DNA from: G965215145 sp965215145
GTDB taxonomy: Bacteria; Bacteroidota; Rhodothermia; Rhodothermales; JANQRZ01
Direction: 5' to 3'
DNA: 64,000 bases
NCBI GenBank assembly: GCA_965215145.1
Contig: OZ244038.1
Span: 2,418,001 to 2,482,000 of the forward strand
Shown one piece after another: positions 16,025-24,589 of this stretch (its first letter is position 1; every line of letters begins with the position of its first letter). The position numbers and the translations under genes are program-made. The notes under the pieces were generated by a model. That model was not told where the DNA came from and did not search any database. It worked only from the letters and a program-made list of their open reading frames with translations.

Positions 16025-18106
16025 ATGCTTGGTTCGGTGTTCTCCTTCCGCCTCTCCCTTGCCTCCTCCTTCGCGTTTCTGGGCCTTGCCATGCTAGCGG
16101 GGTGCGACGGGGTCGGCGACGACTTCGAGGGCACCGTCAGCGAGATCACGGTCGAGGTGCTCGGCAGCGGGGCCGCCGCCAGGGTCGGCGACACGGTGCG
16201 GGTGCAAGCCGCCGTCACCGACAACTTCGACACGCCGGCGACGGACGTTACCGTACGGTGGTCCGTATCCGAGGGTGCCGGGGAGGTGCTGGCCACGACG
16301 GACGTCACGGGGGACAGCGGGCGAGCCTTTGTGGACTGGGTACTGGGCCCGACACCCGGCTCGACCGCCAACAATACGGGTCAGGCCATCACCGCTCAGG
16401 TCGAGAGCCGAGGCGACCTCGTCGCCACTACCGCCATCTCGGTCACCACCGGCCCCGTCGGTGGCATCGAGATTCAAGCAGAGCGCGACACCCTCGACGT
16501 CAACACCTCCGTCGCTCTTCGGGTGGTCCAGGTCACCGACGTGTTCGGTAACGAAGTAGACCCTGATCGTTATGACGACTACGGAATAGACTTCTTCAGC
16601 CTCGACCCCGAGGTAGCAGAAGTGGGGCCTCCCCCGCCGGGCACCGGAGGCGAACCCGGCCTCGTGGTCGGGATAGCGGGCAGGGAGCCCGGGTCAGCCC
16701 GGATCGTCGCAACGGCCGGCGGGGTCGCTAAGCCCCTCCGCAACGGGAGCCTAGTGCGCAGAGACCTCCGCCTACCCTCAGGAACCGCAGCCGACACCGT
16801 CGAGGTCGCGGTCGTAGAGCCCGCCGCCGCCGGTCTCTTCCCCGTCGAGACGATCACAGCCGGCGTCAAGTTCACCTGCGGCCTCGACCCCAAGGGCGAC
16901 GTCTTCTGCTGGGGGGCGAATGCGGCGGGGCAGCTCGGCACGGGGGACCTCGTGCCCCGCGTCTTCCCGACCCGCGTCGTTGGGCTACCCGGGCCGGCCC
17001 AGGGCGTATCGGCTGGGGGCGCCCATGCCTGCGCCCTCCTGGAGAGCGGTCGTGTTTTCTGTTGGGGGGAAAGGTTCCTGGGACGTCTCGGGAACGGTGG
17101 ACCTCCCACCCAGACCGGTCCGCAGCCTACTCCTGTGGAGGCCCTGCTCCCGGATGGGGCCGACGGCGTCACCGCCGTTCGAGCGGGGGGGTCTGCCTCC
17201 TGCGCTCTGCTTAGCGACGGCGGCGCCCTGTGCTGGGGCTTCGACGGCCGGGGCGTTTTGGGTGACGGCGCCCCCCCCGACCCGTCGGACGACCCCGACA
17301 ACAATCTCCTCTCGACGGTTCCCGTTCAGGTGAGCGTGCCCGAAGGCGTCCGTCTCGAGTCGCTGAGTAACATCAGCGAGCACGTCTGCGCGACGGCCGA
17401 TGACGGCGCCGCGTACTGCTGGGGAGATGCCACGGAGTTCAAGCTCGGCATCGGTTTCACGCTCGACCGTAACCGCCCAGAGCCTGCCCGTGTACTTCCG
17501 ACGGCTATCGAGTTCGAGGCGACAGCGACCCACTCTATCGCCTCGTCAGCGATATCCAGCGACGGCCGACTCTACGGCTGGGGCGCAGCTTCCGGCATCG
17601 ATCCCAGTGCATCTGGGCTCCCAGGGGTCGCTTTCGAAGCTACGCCCGTCAACGCGGCCGAGGTGTTTACCTCCGTCTCCGGCGGCGCAGGGTTTCACGG
17701 GTGCGCCCTCACCAGCGGCGGCAAGGTGAGCTGCTGGGGTCAGAACGACGACGGCCAGCTCGGCACCGGGGACACGACCGACACCGTCACGCCGGTGCCC
17801 GTCGTCTTCCCAGACCCCGACCTTCGCCTCGCGGAGCTCGACGTAGGCGCGTTCCACACGTGCGCCGTGGCTGGCGGCTCGGACACGGCCTATTGCTGGG
17901 GCCTCAACCAGTTCGGCGAGCTCGGCAACGGCGAGCAGACCCTCAACCCGACCCCCGTGCCCGTCCGCGTCGAGACGGCCCCGGACGGCGACGCCCGCCC
18001 CCTCGGCCGCCGTGCCGACCCCGCGGTCCACCGCCGCGAGTGGTGTGCCTCCATCCCCTCCTCCCTGCGAAGGACCGTGGGCGTCTGTGGCGCTCGCCTC
18101 CGCTGA
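16025..18106 (+). CDS. Lipoprotein with Ig-like domains and RCC1 propeller repeats
   Basis: 693 residues. The lipobox is LAGC (Cys27). Residues about 35-145 are a Big-1-like Ig domain (VRWSVSEGAGEVLATTDVTG) and a second Ig-like region follows. Residues about 280-655 contain seven RCC1-type blades marked by FCWGANAAGQLGTGD, FCWGERFLGRLGNGG, LCWGFDGRGVLGDGA, SCWGQNDDGQLGTGD and YCWGLNQFGELGNGE. Such extracellular RCC1 propellers are of unknown ligand. The last 40 residues, after RVETAPDG, are Arg-rich and unlike the rest; a late frameshift or decayed C-terminus is possible. Base composition is lower in GC than its neighbours in 16480-17700. Confidence 0.82.
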   Translation: MLGSVFSFRLSLASSFAFLGLAMLAGCDGVGDDFEGTVSEITVEVLGSGAAARVGDTVRVQAAVTDNFDTPATDVTVRWSVSEGAGEVLATTDVTGDSGRAFVDWVLGPTPGSTANNTGQAITAQVESRGDLVATTAISVTTGPVGGIEIQAERDTLDVNTSVALRVVQVTDVFGNEVDPDRYDDYGIDFFSLDPEVAEVGPPPPGTGGEPGLVVGIAGREPGSARIVATAGGVAKPLRNGSLVRRDLRLPSGTAADTVEVAVVEPAAAGLFPVETITAGVKFTCGLDPKGDVFCWGANAAGQLGTGDLVPRVFPTRVVGLPGPAQGVSAGGAHACALLESGRVFCWGERFLGRLGNGGPPTQTGPQPTPVEALLPDGADGVTAVRAGGSASCALLSDGGALCWGFDGRGVLGDGAPPDPSDDPDNNLLSTVPVQVSVPEGVRLESLSNISEHVCATADDGAAYCWGDATEFKLGIGFTLDRNRPEPARVLPTAIEFEATATHSIASSAISSDGRLYGWGAASGIDPSASGLPGVAFEATPVNAAEVFTSVSGGAGFHGCALTSGGKVSCWGQNDDGQLGTGDTTDTVTPVPVVFPDPDLRLAELDVGAFHTCAVAGGSDTAYCWGLNQFGELGNGEQTLNPTPVPVRVETAPDGDARPLGRRADPAVHRREWCASIPSSLRRTVGVCGARLR

Positions 18107-18138
18107 CCCCCCTCCCCCAACCCCATCCCACCACCGCC

Positions 18139-19944
18139 ATGCTCCGCCTTCCTGCCGCCCTCCTCACGGCTCTTGTCGTCGCGGCCCCGCTCCACGCCCA
18201 ACCCGAGGTCTACTACCCGTTTTCGATCTCGGACGCCGGCAACCAGAGCGCCAACGCCGTCGCCGTCGGTGACGGCAACAGCACCTTCGTCGTCGGCGAA
18301 TTCTCCAACTCGCCGGACTTCGACCCGACCGACGGGAGCTTCACGCTCACGTCCGCGGGCGCCTTCGACGTCTTCCTAGCGAAGTACGACGTGAACGGCG
18401 CACTCGCGTGGGCCTTCCGCCTCGGCGACGCAGGGATCGAGGTCGGCGACGGGGTCGCCACTGCCGACGGCGGCGTCGTCATCACGGGCGTCTTCGACGG
18501 CTCCTTCGACGCGGACCCCGGCGAGGGGGAGACGGTCCTCACGGCGCCGGGCGGCCTCAGCGACGCCTTCGTAGCCCGCTACGACGGGGAGGGCAACTTC
18601 GAGTGGGCGTTCCAGATCGGCGGCCTCGGCGCCGACCAGGGGACGGCCGTGGCCGTCGACGACGACGGCGACGTGGTCGTGGTCGGGGGCTTCGGCCAGA
18701 GCGTCGACTTCGACCCCGGCGCCGGCTTCGAGATCCTCACCGCGCAGGGCGACCGCGACGGGTTCGTGGCGAAGTTCGACGGGGAGGACCCCACCGGCGA
18801 GGACGGCCTCCTCTGGGCCTTCGCGCTCGGCGGCCCCATGGGCGGCGGCTTCTCCATCGCCGACCTCGTCACGGGCGTCGCCACCGGTCCTGACGGCGTC
18901 ATCGCCGTGACGGGGCAGTTCGAGGGCACGGCCGACTTCGACCCCGGCGACGGCACGGCGGAGAACACGACCCCTGAGGGGATCACCAATGCCTTCGTGG
19001 CGCTCTACGAGGGGGACCAGACGCTCCGCTGGGTCAACACCCTCGAGAGCGAGGGGGAGAACGCGGGCGGCGGCGTGGCCGTCAACGACGACGACGAGGT
19101 GTTCCTCACCGGCCAGTTCTCACGCGCGACGGACTTCGGCTCCGGGACGACCCTCGAGCCGGACTTCGCCAACCAGTTCTCCGCGCCCCCGCAGCCCTAC
19201 GTGGCGCGGTATGAGGATGGCGACCTCGGCTGGGCCTTCAAGCTCGTCGCCCTCGGGACGGGCCGCGCCCTCGCCCTCACCCCCAACGGCGACGTCGTCG
19301 TGACGGGGGACTTCAACGGCTTCGGCGAGGTGGACTTCGACCCCACCGACGCCACCCTCAACGTGACTGGCACCGGCAGCCCCGACCTCTTCGTCGCCCG
19401 CTACAGTGAGGATCGGTCTGCGGTGTTCGCCTTCGGGCTCGGCGGGCAGGACTTCGAGGGGGAGGAGGCCATCGAAAACGGGCTGGGCGTCGCCGTGGAC
19501 GAGTTCGGCAACACCGTCGCCGTCGGCCTCTTCCGCAGCGCCACGCTCGACATGGACCCCGGCGAGGGGGAGGCACTCGTCAGCAACGTCGGGGGGGCCA
19601 GCGCCTTCGTCGCGAAGTACGAGCCCGACGGCAGCCTCTTCGAGGGCAAGAACGTCTCGAACGAGCCGCTCGCGGCCGGGGCTGAGGCGGCCCTCTCGGC
19701 TCCGTACCCGAACCCCGCCGCCGGCCGGGCGCGGCTCACGCTCCGCCTCGACCGCGCGCAGCACGTCCGGGTCGAGGTGTTCGACGCGCTCGGCCGCCGC
19801 GTCGCCACGGTCCACGACGGCGCCCTCGCCGCCGGGCCGACGCCGCTGGCCCTCGACGCCGCCGCGCTCCCGAGCGGGACGTACCTCGTCCGCGCCACCG
19901 GCGAGCGGTTCGCCCTCGCCGAGCGCGCCACGGTCATTCGCTGA
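18139..19944 (+). CDS. Secreted SBBP-type propeller protein with T9SS sorting domain
   Basis: 601 residues from the ATG at 18139. A Sec signal (MLRLPAALLTALVVAAPLHA) is followed by a propeller of repeated units carrying F-V-A-(K/R)-Y and DFDPG/DGxxT motifs (for example AFVARYDGEGNFEWAFQIGG). The C-terminal 80 residues start SAPYPNPAAGRARLTL, include EVFDALGRRVATV and end ATVIR. This is a type A T9SS sorting domain, which directs export across the outer membrane and attachment. Function of the propeller is unknown. It starts 32 bases after the RCC1 gene and ends 34 bases before the second beta-helix lipoprotein. Confidence 0.88.
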   Translation: MLRLPAALLTALVVAAPLHAQPEVYYPFSISDAGNQSANAVAVGDGNSTFVVGEFSNSPDFDPTDGSFTLTSAGAFDVFLAKYDVNGALAWAFRLGDAGIEVGDGVATADGGVVITGVFDGSFDADPGEGETVLTAPGGLSDAFVARYDGEGNFEWAFQIGGLGADQGTAVAVDDDGDVVVVGGFGQSVDFDPGAGFEILTAQGDRDGFVAKFDGEDPTGEDGLLWAFALGGPMGGGFSIADLVTGVATGPDGVIAVTGQFEGTADFDPGDGTAENTTPEGITNAFVALYEGDQTLRWVNTLESEGENAGGGVAVNDDDEVFLTGQFSRATDFGSGTTLEPDFANQFSAPPQPYVARYEDGDLGWAFKLVALGTGRALALTPNGDVVVTGDFNGFGEVDFDPTDATLNVTGTGSPDLFVARYSEDRSAVFAFGLGGQDFEGEEAIENGLGVAVDEFGNTVAVGLFRSATLDMDPGEGEALVSNVGGASAFVAKYEPDGSLFEGKNVSNEPLAAGAEAALSAPYPNPAAGRARLTLRLDRAQHVRVEVFDALGRRVATVHDGALAAGPTPLALDAAALPSGTYLVRATGERFALAERATVIR

Positions 19945-19978
19945 ACAGCTCCGATCACCTCATCACTCAACTACGGTT

Positions 19979-21937
19979 ATGCTCTACTCCCCGTCACTCG
20001 CTCCCCCCGCTAGCACTTTAATCTCGACGAGCCGCTCGCGTTTTCTTCTAACCCTCCTCACCGCCTGCGCGCTCGTACTGGCTACAGGATGCGACACGGC
20101 GGAACCCGAAGCCATGCAGTCAGAGGGTGATGGGGCCAGCTCGACCCCTGGAGTCAACCATCAACTAAAAGCCGACTCTCTCAGTGGCGACAGTTCTTTC
20201 GCCGACGGCGCCATCGGCGGAAGGGGCGGCTCGGTCGACATCAAAGTCAACAGACCCAACGAGGGCGAATTCCTTTACGACGCCCCTCGCCACTTTACAC
20301 TCGACGCATTCGGCGAAGCTAACTACTTTTCCGTTCCTTTTGGAGTATATTTTGTAACATTGATTTACGAAATTGATGGTGACCTTAAAGCCAGTAAAAC
20401 ATTAACGCTAGGAACAAGTACGGGATATATCAACGTAAACACTCTTGATACTGCGTTTTTGAATGAAGAGTGGAATCTCAACGACGGATGCGACACGTAT
20501 CAGAGTCCTACAAACTTTCCTCCTTTCTTTATCGAAATAGTGGAGTGCCCTTTGGACGCTAGATATGCACCCTACGAGTTTGAGGCGACCTTCACCATTT
20601 TTAACTCGGCCGGAAGCGTCGTGGCCGGGGGTAGAGCCACGGACAGGGTTGAGTTCTATGTGCGATCCGGGCCGCCCCCTCCGCCCGGCACCGTCCGCGG
20701 CCCCATCACTCGGAACACTACGTGGACGAAGGACCTGGCGTACACGCTTGAGGGCATCGTGGAGGTGACCGATGGTGCGACTCTCACCATTGAGCCTGGC
20801 ACTACCATCAGGGGCACGACCAATGGCCCTTCGGCTCTGGTCATCCGACGTGGTAGTCGCATTCACGCAGTAGGGACGCAAGCCGAGCCCATCGTGTTCA
20901 CGAGCATCAACCCGCCCGGCTCCCGTGCCCCCGGCGACTGGGGCGGCGTTATCGTGATCGGCGAGGGGATCTGCAACGGGGACCTCGACGGCAGCATCCT
21001 CACCGCCGACGACTGCTTCGTCGAGGGCCTCCCGAACCCCTTTGGCAACCTCACTTACGGCGGCAACAACCCCGGTGACGACAGCGGCACGATCAGCTAC
21101 GTCCGCATCGAGTTCGCCGGGGCGGAGTATATCCTGAACCGAGACGTCAACGCGCTGTCTCTCTACGGCGTCGGCAGCGGCACGCAGATCGACCACGTCC
21201 AGATCCACAAGAGCATCGAGGACGGGATCGCCATCTATGGAGGCTCCGTGGATGTAAAGTACGCGCTCGCTACGGGCATAGGAGATGATTCGTTCGATTA
21301 CTCTTACGGCTGGAACGGCCGCGGCCAGTTTTGGATCGTTCAGCAAGACGAATCGACTGGCGACCGTGGCATTGAGGCCGAGAACAATCGCATCCAGAAT
21401 ACGAGCAGCAACTACAGCAACCGTCCGCTCACGGAGCCGGAGATCTACAACTACACGTTCGTCGGGCGTTTCCCGTCCGGTGTCGGTGACGACAACGTCG
21501 GCCTCAAGGTGTACCACGGAGCTGGGGGTCACCTCTACAACGGAATCGTCGCCGGGTTCGGGAGCCACTTCCTCGACATAGACGACAATGCCACCTTCGA
21601 CAACTGCCCGACGGACACCGACGCCGACCCCCTCCGGATCGACAACATGATCGGTGCCCTCTCGGGGATCGCCCCGATCGACCCCGACCCCGACAACGAG
21701 CTCCAGTGCGTCGGGACGGCGTTCAGCTCCTCGGACCCCCGCCTCGTCAACCCCATCGACCGGCGCGACCCCGACTTCCGCCCGCGGAACCAGGGCCTCG
21801 TGTCGCGGCCGGACCTCGTCCGGACCCCGCCGATCAACGGGTTCTTCGACCAGGTGAACTACCTCGGTGCCGTCGAGCCGGGCATCCCGGCTAACGCGAC
21901 GTGGTACTTCGGATGGACGGACTTCCCGCTCAACTAG
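19979..21937 (+). CDS. Beta-helix lipoprotein with extra AT-rich N-terminal domain (paralogue 2)
   Basis: 652 residues from the ATG at 19979. The lipobox is LATGC (Cys38). Residues about 75-235 form a domain absent from paralogue 1, starting GGSVDIKVNRPNEGEFLY and rich in aromatic residues and Cys. It is encoded by markedly AT-rich DNA (41 G+C in the 120 bases 20341-20460 by my count) in an otherwise GC-rich gene. From about residue 240 the protein is homologous to the lipoprotein at 14501, beginning PITRNTTWTKDLAYTLEG. Tracts such as 20885-20946 are almost identical to 14845-14916. The gene looks like a duplicate that gained a foreign module, or a foreign gene homogenised by conversion. Function is unknown. 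Confidence 0.85.
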   Translation: MLYSPSLAPPASTLISTSRSRFLLTLLTACALVLATGCDTAEPEAMQSEGDGASSTPGVNHQLKADSLSGDSSFADGAIGGRGGSVDIKVNRPNEGEFLYDAPRHFTLDAFGEANYFSVPFGVYFVTLIYEIDGDLKASKTLTLGTSTGYINVNTLDTAFLNEEWNLNDGCDTYQSPTNFPPFFIEIVECPLDARYAPYEFEATFTIFNSAGSVVAGGRATDRVEFYVRSGPPPPPGTVRGPITRNTTWTKDLAYTLEGIVEVTDGATLTIEPGTTIRGTTNGPSALVIRRGSRIHAVGTQAEPIVFTSINPPGSRAPGDWGGVIVIGEGICNGDLDGSILTADDCFVEGLPNPFGNLTYGGNNPGDDSGTISYVRIEFAGAEYILNRDVNALSLYGVGSGTQIDHVQIHKSIEDGIAIYGGSVDVKYALATGIGDDSFDYSYGWNGRGQFWIVQQDESTGDRGIEAENNRIQNTSSNYSNRPLTEPEIYNYTFVGRFPSGVGDDNVGLKVYHGAGGHLYNGIVAGFGSHFLDIDDNATFDNCPTDTDADPLRIDNMIGALSGIAPIDPDPDNELQCVGTAFSSSDPRLVNPIDRRDPDFRPRNQGLVSRPDLVRTPPINGFFDQVNYLGAVEPGIPANATWYFGWTDFPLN

Positions 21938-21968
21938 GCCTGACGCCGAGGACGAGTCCCCATTTTAG

Positions 21969-22000
21969 ACGCGCCCACCGGCTCCGGCTGGTGGGCGCGT
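21969..22000 (+). terminator. Hairpin after beta-helix lipoprotein 2
   Basis: An 11-bp perfect stem (21969-21979 with 21990-22000) and a 10-base loop, 32 bases after the stop codon. The T content after it is weak (CTCGCCTTAT). Confidence 0.6.
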
Positions 22001-22218
22001 CTCGCCTTATGGGTTCGCCGATCCATGACGCGGGCCGCTTCCCTCCCACGAGGAAGCAGCCCGCCGCTCCGTGGTGAAGGGATACACCCGAAGACGCCCG
22101 ATGCTACAGGGCCCCGAAGCCGTCACGATTGCGCCCCCGTCATCCCCCCGCTGAGGATGCCCCGCCGGCGCCCGCCGCGTCTTCTCCGGTGCTCCGTGAT
22201 CTCCGGGAGCGGGGCGGC

Positions 22219-22270
22219 GTTGCACGGCGTTCCTCCCCGTGCCCCCCTCCCCCGATGGCCGAGCGCATCC
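22219..22270 (+). other. Partial duplicate of the ArsA-like gene 5' end
   Basis: These 52 bases match 23305-23354 (upstream leader, ATG and first five codons of the ArsA-like gene) with a 2-base gap and a few substitutions. They include GTTGCACGGC, CCTCCCCGTGC and a perfect 18-base match from CCGATGG to GCATCC. Weaker similarity continues about 50 bases further upstream. After GCATCC it diverges, so no ATPase is encoded. The toxin-antitoxin pair lies between the two copies. The rest of 21938-22353 has only the terminator and operator described separately. Confidence 0.8.
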
Positions 22271-22287
22271 GTGGAGCGGCGCGAATC

Positions 22288-22340
22288 GGAACAGGCCCTG
22301 CATGGTCCTGTTCCAGATGGAAGATCAACGTTCCCATCTG
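22288..22340 (+). promoter_or_regulatory. Candidate operator/promoter of the Xre-RES operon
   Basis: Two inverted repeats lie just upstream of the antitoxin start. The first is GGAACAGG (22288) with CCTGTTCC (22307), spaced 11 bases. The second is CAGATGG (22314) with CCATCTG (22334), spaced 13. Antitoxins of this class commonly autorepress through such palindromes; binding here is inferred. Confidence 0.55.
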
Positions 22341-22353
22341 ACGGACCCCCTCT

Positions 22354-22764
22354 ATGGAAACGGCCGAACTCGACTTCCCGGAGCTCGACTCCGATGGCCC
22401 CTCCCAACTCATCGGTGTCGTCCGGGGCGGGCTACCCGTCGAGCGCTTCGACTCGCTCCGTGGGGTTCTCGGTGTCTCCGCGAGCGAGCTAAGCCGCGTC
22501 CTCCACCTCTCCCCCAGCACCCTCAACCGCCGACGGGATGCGGGCCGGTTCGCCCTCCTCGAGTCCGAGCGTCTCCTCCGGCTCGGGCGCATCGTCGCCC
22601 ACGCCATCGAGGTCATGGAGGGGGTCGAGCCAGCGCGGGCGTGGCTGACGGCTCCGGTCCGCGCCCTCGGCGGGGAGGTCCCGTTGCAGTACGCCTCGGT
22701 CGAGCCCGGCGCGCGGGAGGTCGAGCGGCTGCTCATCCGGCTGGAGCACGGCGTCTACAGCTAG
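22354..22764 (+). CDS. Xre/MbcA/ParS-type antitoxin (DUF2384)
   Basis: 136 residues. The N-terminal part (about 33-65) is an Xre-like helix-turn-helix (SASELSRVLHLSPSTLNRRR). The C-terminal part has LLRLGRIVAHAIEVM and a terminal ARAWLTAPVRALGGEVPL segment typical of the toxin-binding DUF2384 domain (W-L-x-x-P-x-x-x-L-x-G). It should neutralise the RES toxin encoded three bases downstream and repress the operon through palindromes at 22288-22340. Codon use resembles the host. The pair is flanked by copies of the ArsA-like gene 5' end. Confidence 0.93.
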   Translation: METAELDFPELDSDGPSQLIGVVRGGLPVERFDSLRGVLGVSASELSRVLHLSPSTLNRRRDAGRFALLESERLLRLGRIVAHAIEVMEGVEPARAWLTAPVRALGGEVPLQYASVEPGAREVERLLIRLEHGVYS

Positions 22765-22767
22765 GCG

Positions 22768-23238
22768 ATGGCCGAGCGGGTGATCGAGGCGTGGCGGCTC
22801 GTGAAGGCGCGGTGGGCCGCTACCGCGTTCAGCGGTGAGGGTGCGCGGCGGGCCGGTGGGCGGTGGGGCAGCGTTGGGACGCCGCTCGTCTACACCTCGG
22901 GCTCGCTCGCCCTAGCGGAACTGGAGATCCTGGTGAACCTCCCGAGCGAGCGGCTCCTCGGCTCCTACGTCGCCTTCCGCGTCCGCTTCGGGGATGCGCT
23001 TCTGGAGGGGCTCCCACCGGCGGAGCTGCCGGCGGACTGGCGCCGGGATCCGGCCCCGCGCTCGACCAGGGCCATCGGGGACCGGTGGGTGCGGGAGGGG
23101 CGGAGCCTGGTCCTCGCGGTGCCCTCCGCGGTCGTGCCCGTGGAGTCGAACTACCTCGTCAACCCTGAGCACCCGGAGGTAGAGCGGCTGGAGATAGCGG
23201 GTCCGTTCGATCCTCTCCTCGACCCGAGGCTGCGGTAG
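22768..23238 (+). CDS. RES-domain toxin (NAD+-degrading)
   Basis: 156 residues. It contains the RES signature: R32 in GGRWGSVGTPLVYTS, E51 in LALAELEILV and S127 in VPVESNYLVNP. Characterised RES toxins phosphorolyse or ADP-ribosylate using NAD+ in the cytoplasm and stop growth. Length and residue order match the family, so it is probably intact and active. The start ATG is three bases after the antitoxin stop. Its first codons (ATGGCCGAGCG) happen to match those of the ArsA-like gene, perhaps by chance. Confidence 0.93.
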   Translation: MAERVIEAWRLVKARWAATAFSGEGARRAGGRWGSVGTPLVYTSGSLALAELEILVNLPSERLLGSYVAFRVRFGDALLEGLPPAELPADWRRDPAPRSTRAIGDRWVREGRSLVLAVPSAVVPVESNYLVNPEHPEVERLEIAGPFDPLLDPRLR

Positions 23239-23338
23239 CCGGCCGGCCCCGGGCTGGCGGGCGCGTCTTCGTTCGCCCTTCCCGATCCCCGCGGCGGCGG
23301 CGACGTTGCACGGCCCCTCCCCGTGCATCCCCTCCCCG

Positions 23339-24508
23339 ATGGCCGAGCGCATCCTCCTGTTCACCGGCAAGGGCGGCGTCGGCAAGACGACGTGCGCCGC
23401 CGCGACGGCCCTCGAAGCCGCCCGGCGCGGGCGCCGCACGCTCGTGCTGTCGAGCGACCCCGCCCACTCGCTGGCCGACGCGCTCGACGCCCCCCTCGGC
23501 CCCGAGCCCACCCGCGTCGCCGACGGCCTCGACGCGATGGAGGTCGACCTCTACTACTCCATGCAGAAGTACTGGGGGAGCATGCGCGACCTCATGCTGA
23601 GCGTGTTCAAGTGGCAGGGCGTGGACCGGATCGCGGCCGAGGAGATGGCGGCGCTGCCGGGGATGGGCGAGGCCAGCGCGCTGCTCTGGCTCGACCTCTT
23701 CCTCCGCTCCGGGGACTACGACCTCATCGTGCTCGACTCCGCGCCGACGGGCGAGACGCTGACGCTGCTGACGCTGCCGCAGGTCGCGCAGTGGTGGGTC
23801 TCGAAGGCGTTCCCGTTCCAGAAGACGGCGTTCAAGGTCGGCGGCTTCGCCGTGCGCAAGACGACGGGGATCCCGCTCGACCGCGGCTACGCCGAGCTCG
23901 ACCGGCTCTTCGGCGTGCTGGGGGACGTGCAGAAGACGCTCCAGGACCCGGCCGTCGCCTCGACCCGCCTCGTCGTCAACCCCGAGCGGATGGTGATCGC
24001 CGAGGCGCGGCGGGCCTACACGTACCTCCAGCTCTACGGCTACGGCGTCGACGCGGTCGTCGTGAACCGGGTGATCCCGGAGGACGGCGTGGGCCGCGTG
24101 CTCGCCAAGTACGTCGCCGCGCAGCGGGGGTACCTGGAGGAGATCCGGCAGAGCTTCGCGCCGCTCCCGATCCTCCACGTGCCGCACGTCGGCGAGGAGG
24201 TGTTCGGGCTGCCGCTGCTAGAAGAAATTGGGCGCGACCTCTACGCCGAGCACGACCCGGCCGCCGTCCTCCACACGGAGCCGCCCTACCGGATGGAGGC
24301 CGACGGCGACGCCTACGTGCTCGCGCTCCACCTCCCCTTCCTCGACGCCGACGGGGCCGAGGCCGAGCAGTTCGGGGACGAGCTCGTGGTGCAGGTCCGG
24401 AACCAGCGGCGGCACTACGCGCTCCCCAACTTCCTCAGCTACTACAGGCTCGCGAGCGCGGGGATGGAGGCCGACTGGCTCCGCGTCCGGTTCGAGCCGG
24501 AGGCTTGA
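23339..24508 (+). CDS. ArsA/GET3-family ATPase
   Basis: 389 residues from the ATG at 23339. The P-loop is the deviant Walker A GKGGVGKTT (about 10-18) and the switch/A-loop SSDPAHSLADAL follows, both signatures of ArsA/GET3. DSAPTGETLTLL is the conserved switch I region. The C-terminal 80 residues (DGDAYVLALHLPFL onward) form the small HSP20-like ArsA C-terminal domain common in bacteria. No arsB, arsR or arsC is nearby, so arsenite efflux is unlikely. A GET3-like role in handling membrane or secreted proteins is possible. An upstream ATG at 23306 is rejected because the duplicated leader starts there. Confidence 0.88.
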   Translation: MAERILLFTGKGGVGKTTCAAATALEAARRGRRTLVLSSDPAHSLADALDAPLGPEPTRVADGLDAMEVDLYYSMQKYWGSMRDLMLSVFKWQGVDRIAAEEMAALPGMGEASALLWLDLFLRSGDYDLIVLDSAPTGETLTLLTLPQVAQWWVSKAFPFQKTAFKVGGFAVRKTTGIPLDRGYAELDRLFGVLGDVQKTLQDPAVASTRLVVNPERMVIAEARRAYTYLQLYGYGVDAVVVNRVIPEDGVGRVLAKYVAAQRGYLEEIRQSFAPLPILHVPHVGEEVFGLPLLEEIGRDLYAEHDPAAVLHTEPPYRMEADGDAYVLALHLPFLDADGAEAEQFGDELVVQVRNQRRHYALPNFLSYYRLASAGMEADWLRVRFEPEA

Positions 24509-24589
24509 GGCACGGTGCCCGCGCGCCGGGCCAGCGCCGTCCTCAGCGCGGCCTCGCTCGCGACGAGCCCCTCGAAGGCGCCGTCGGCG

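Noticed and set aside
22129..22341. Small frame including MAERIRG next to the toxin-antitoxin operon
   Set aside because: It arises from the duplicated ArsA-like gene start and diverges at once into non-coding sequence, so it is described as a duplication and not as a gene.
24509..24589. Possible tail of a minus-strand gene interrupted by the IS remnant
   Set aside because: The minus frame looks mildly coding but is short, has no stop before the ArsA-like gene and matches nothing I know.
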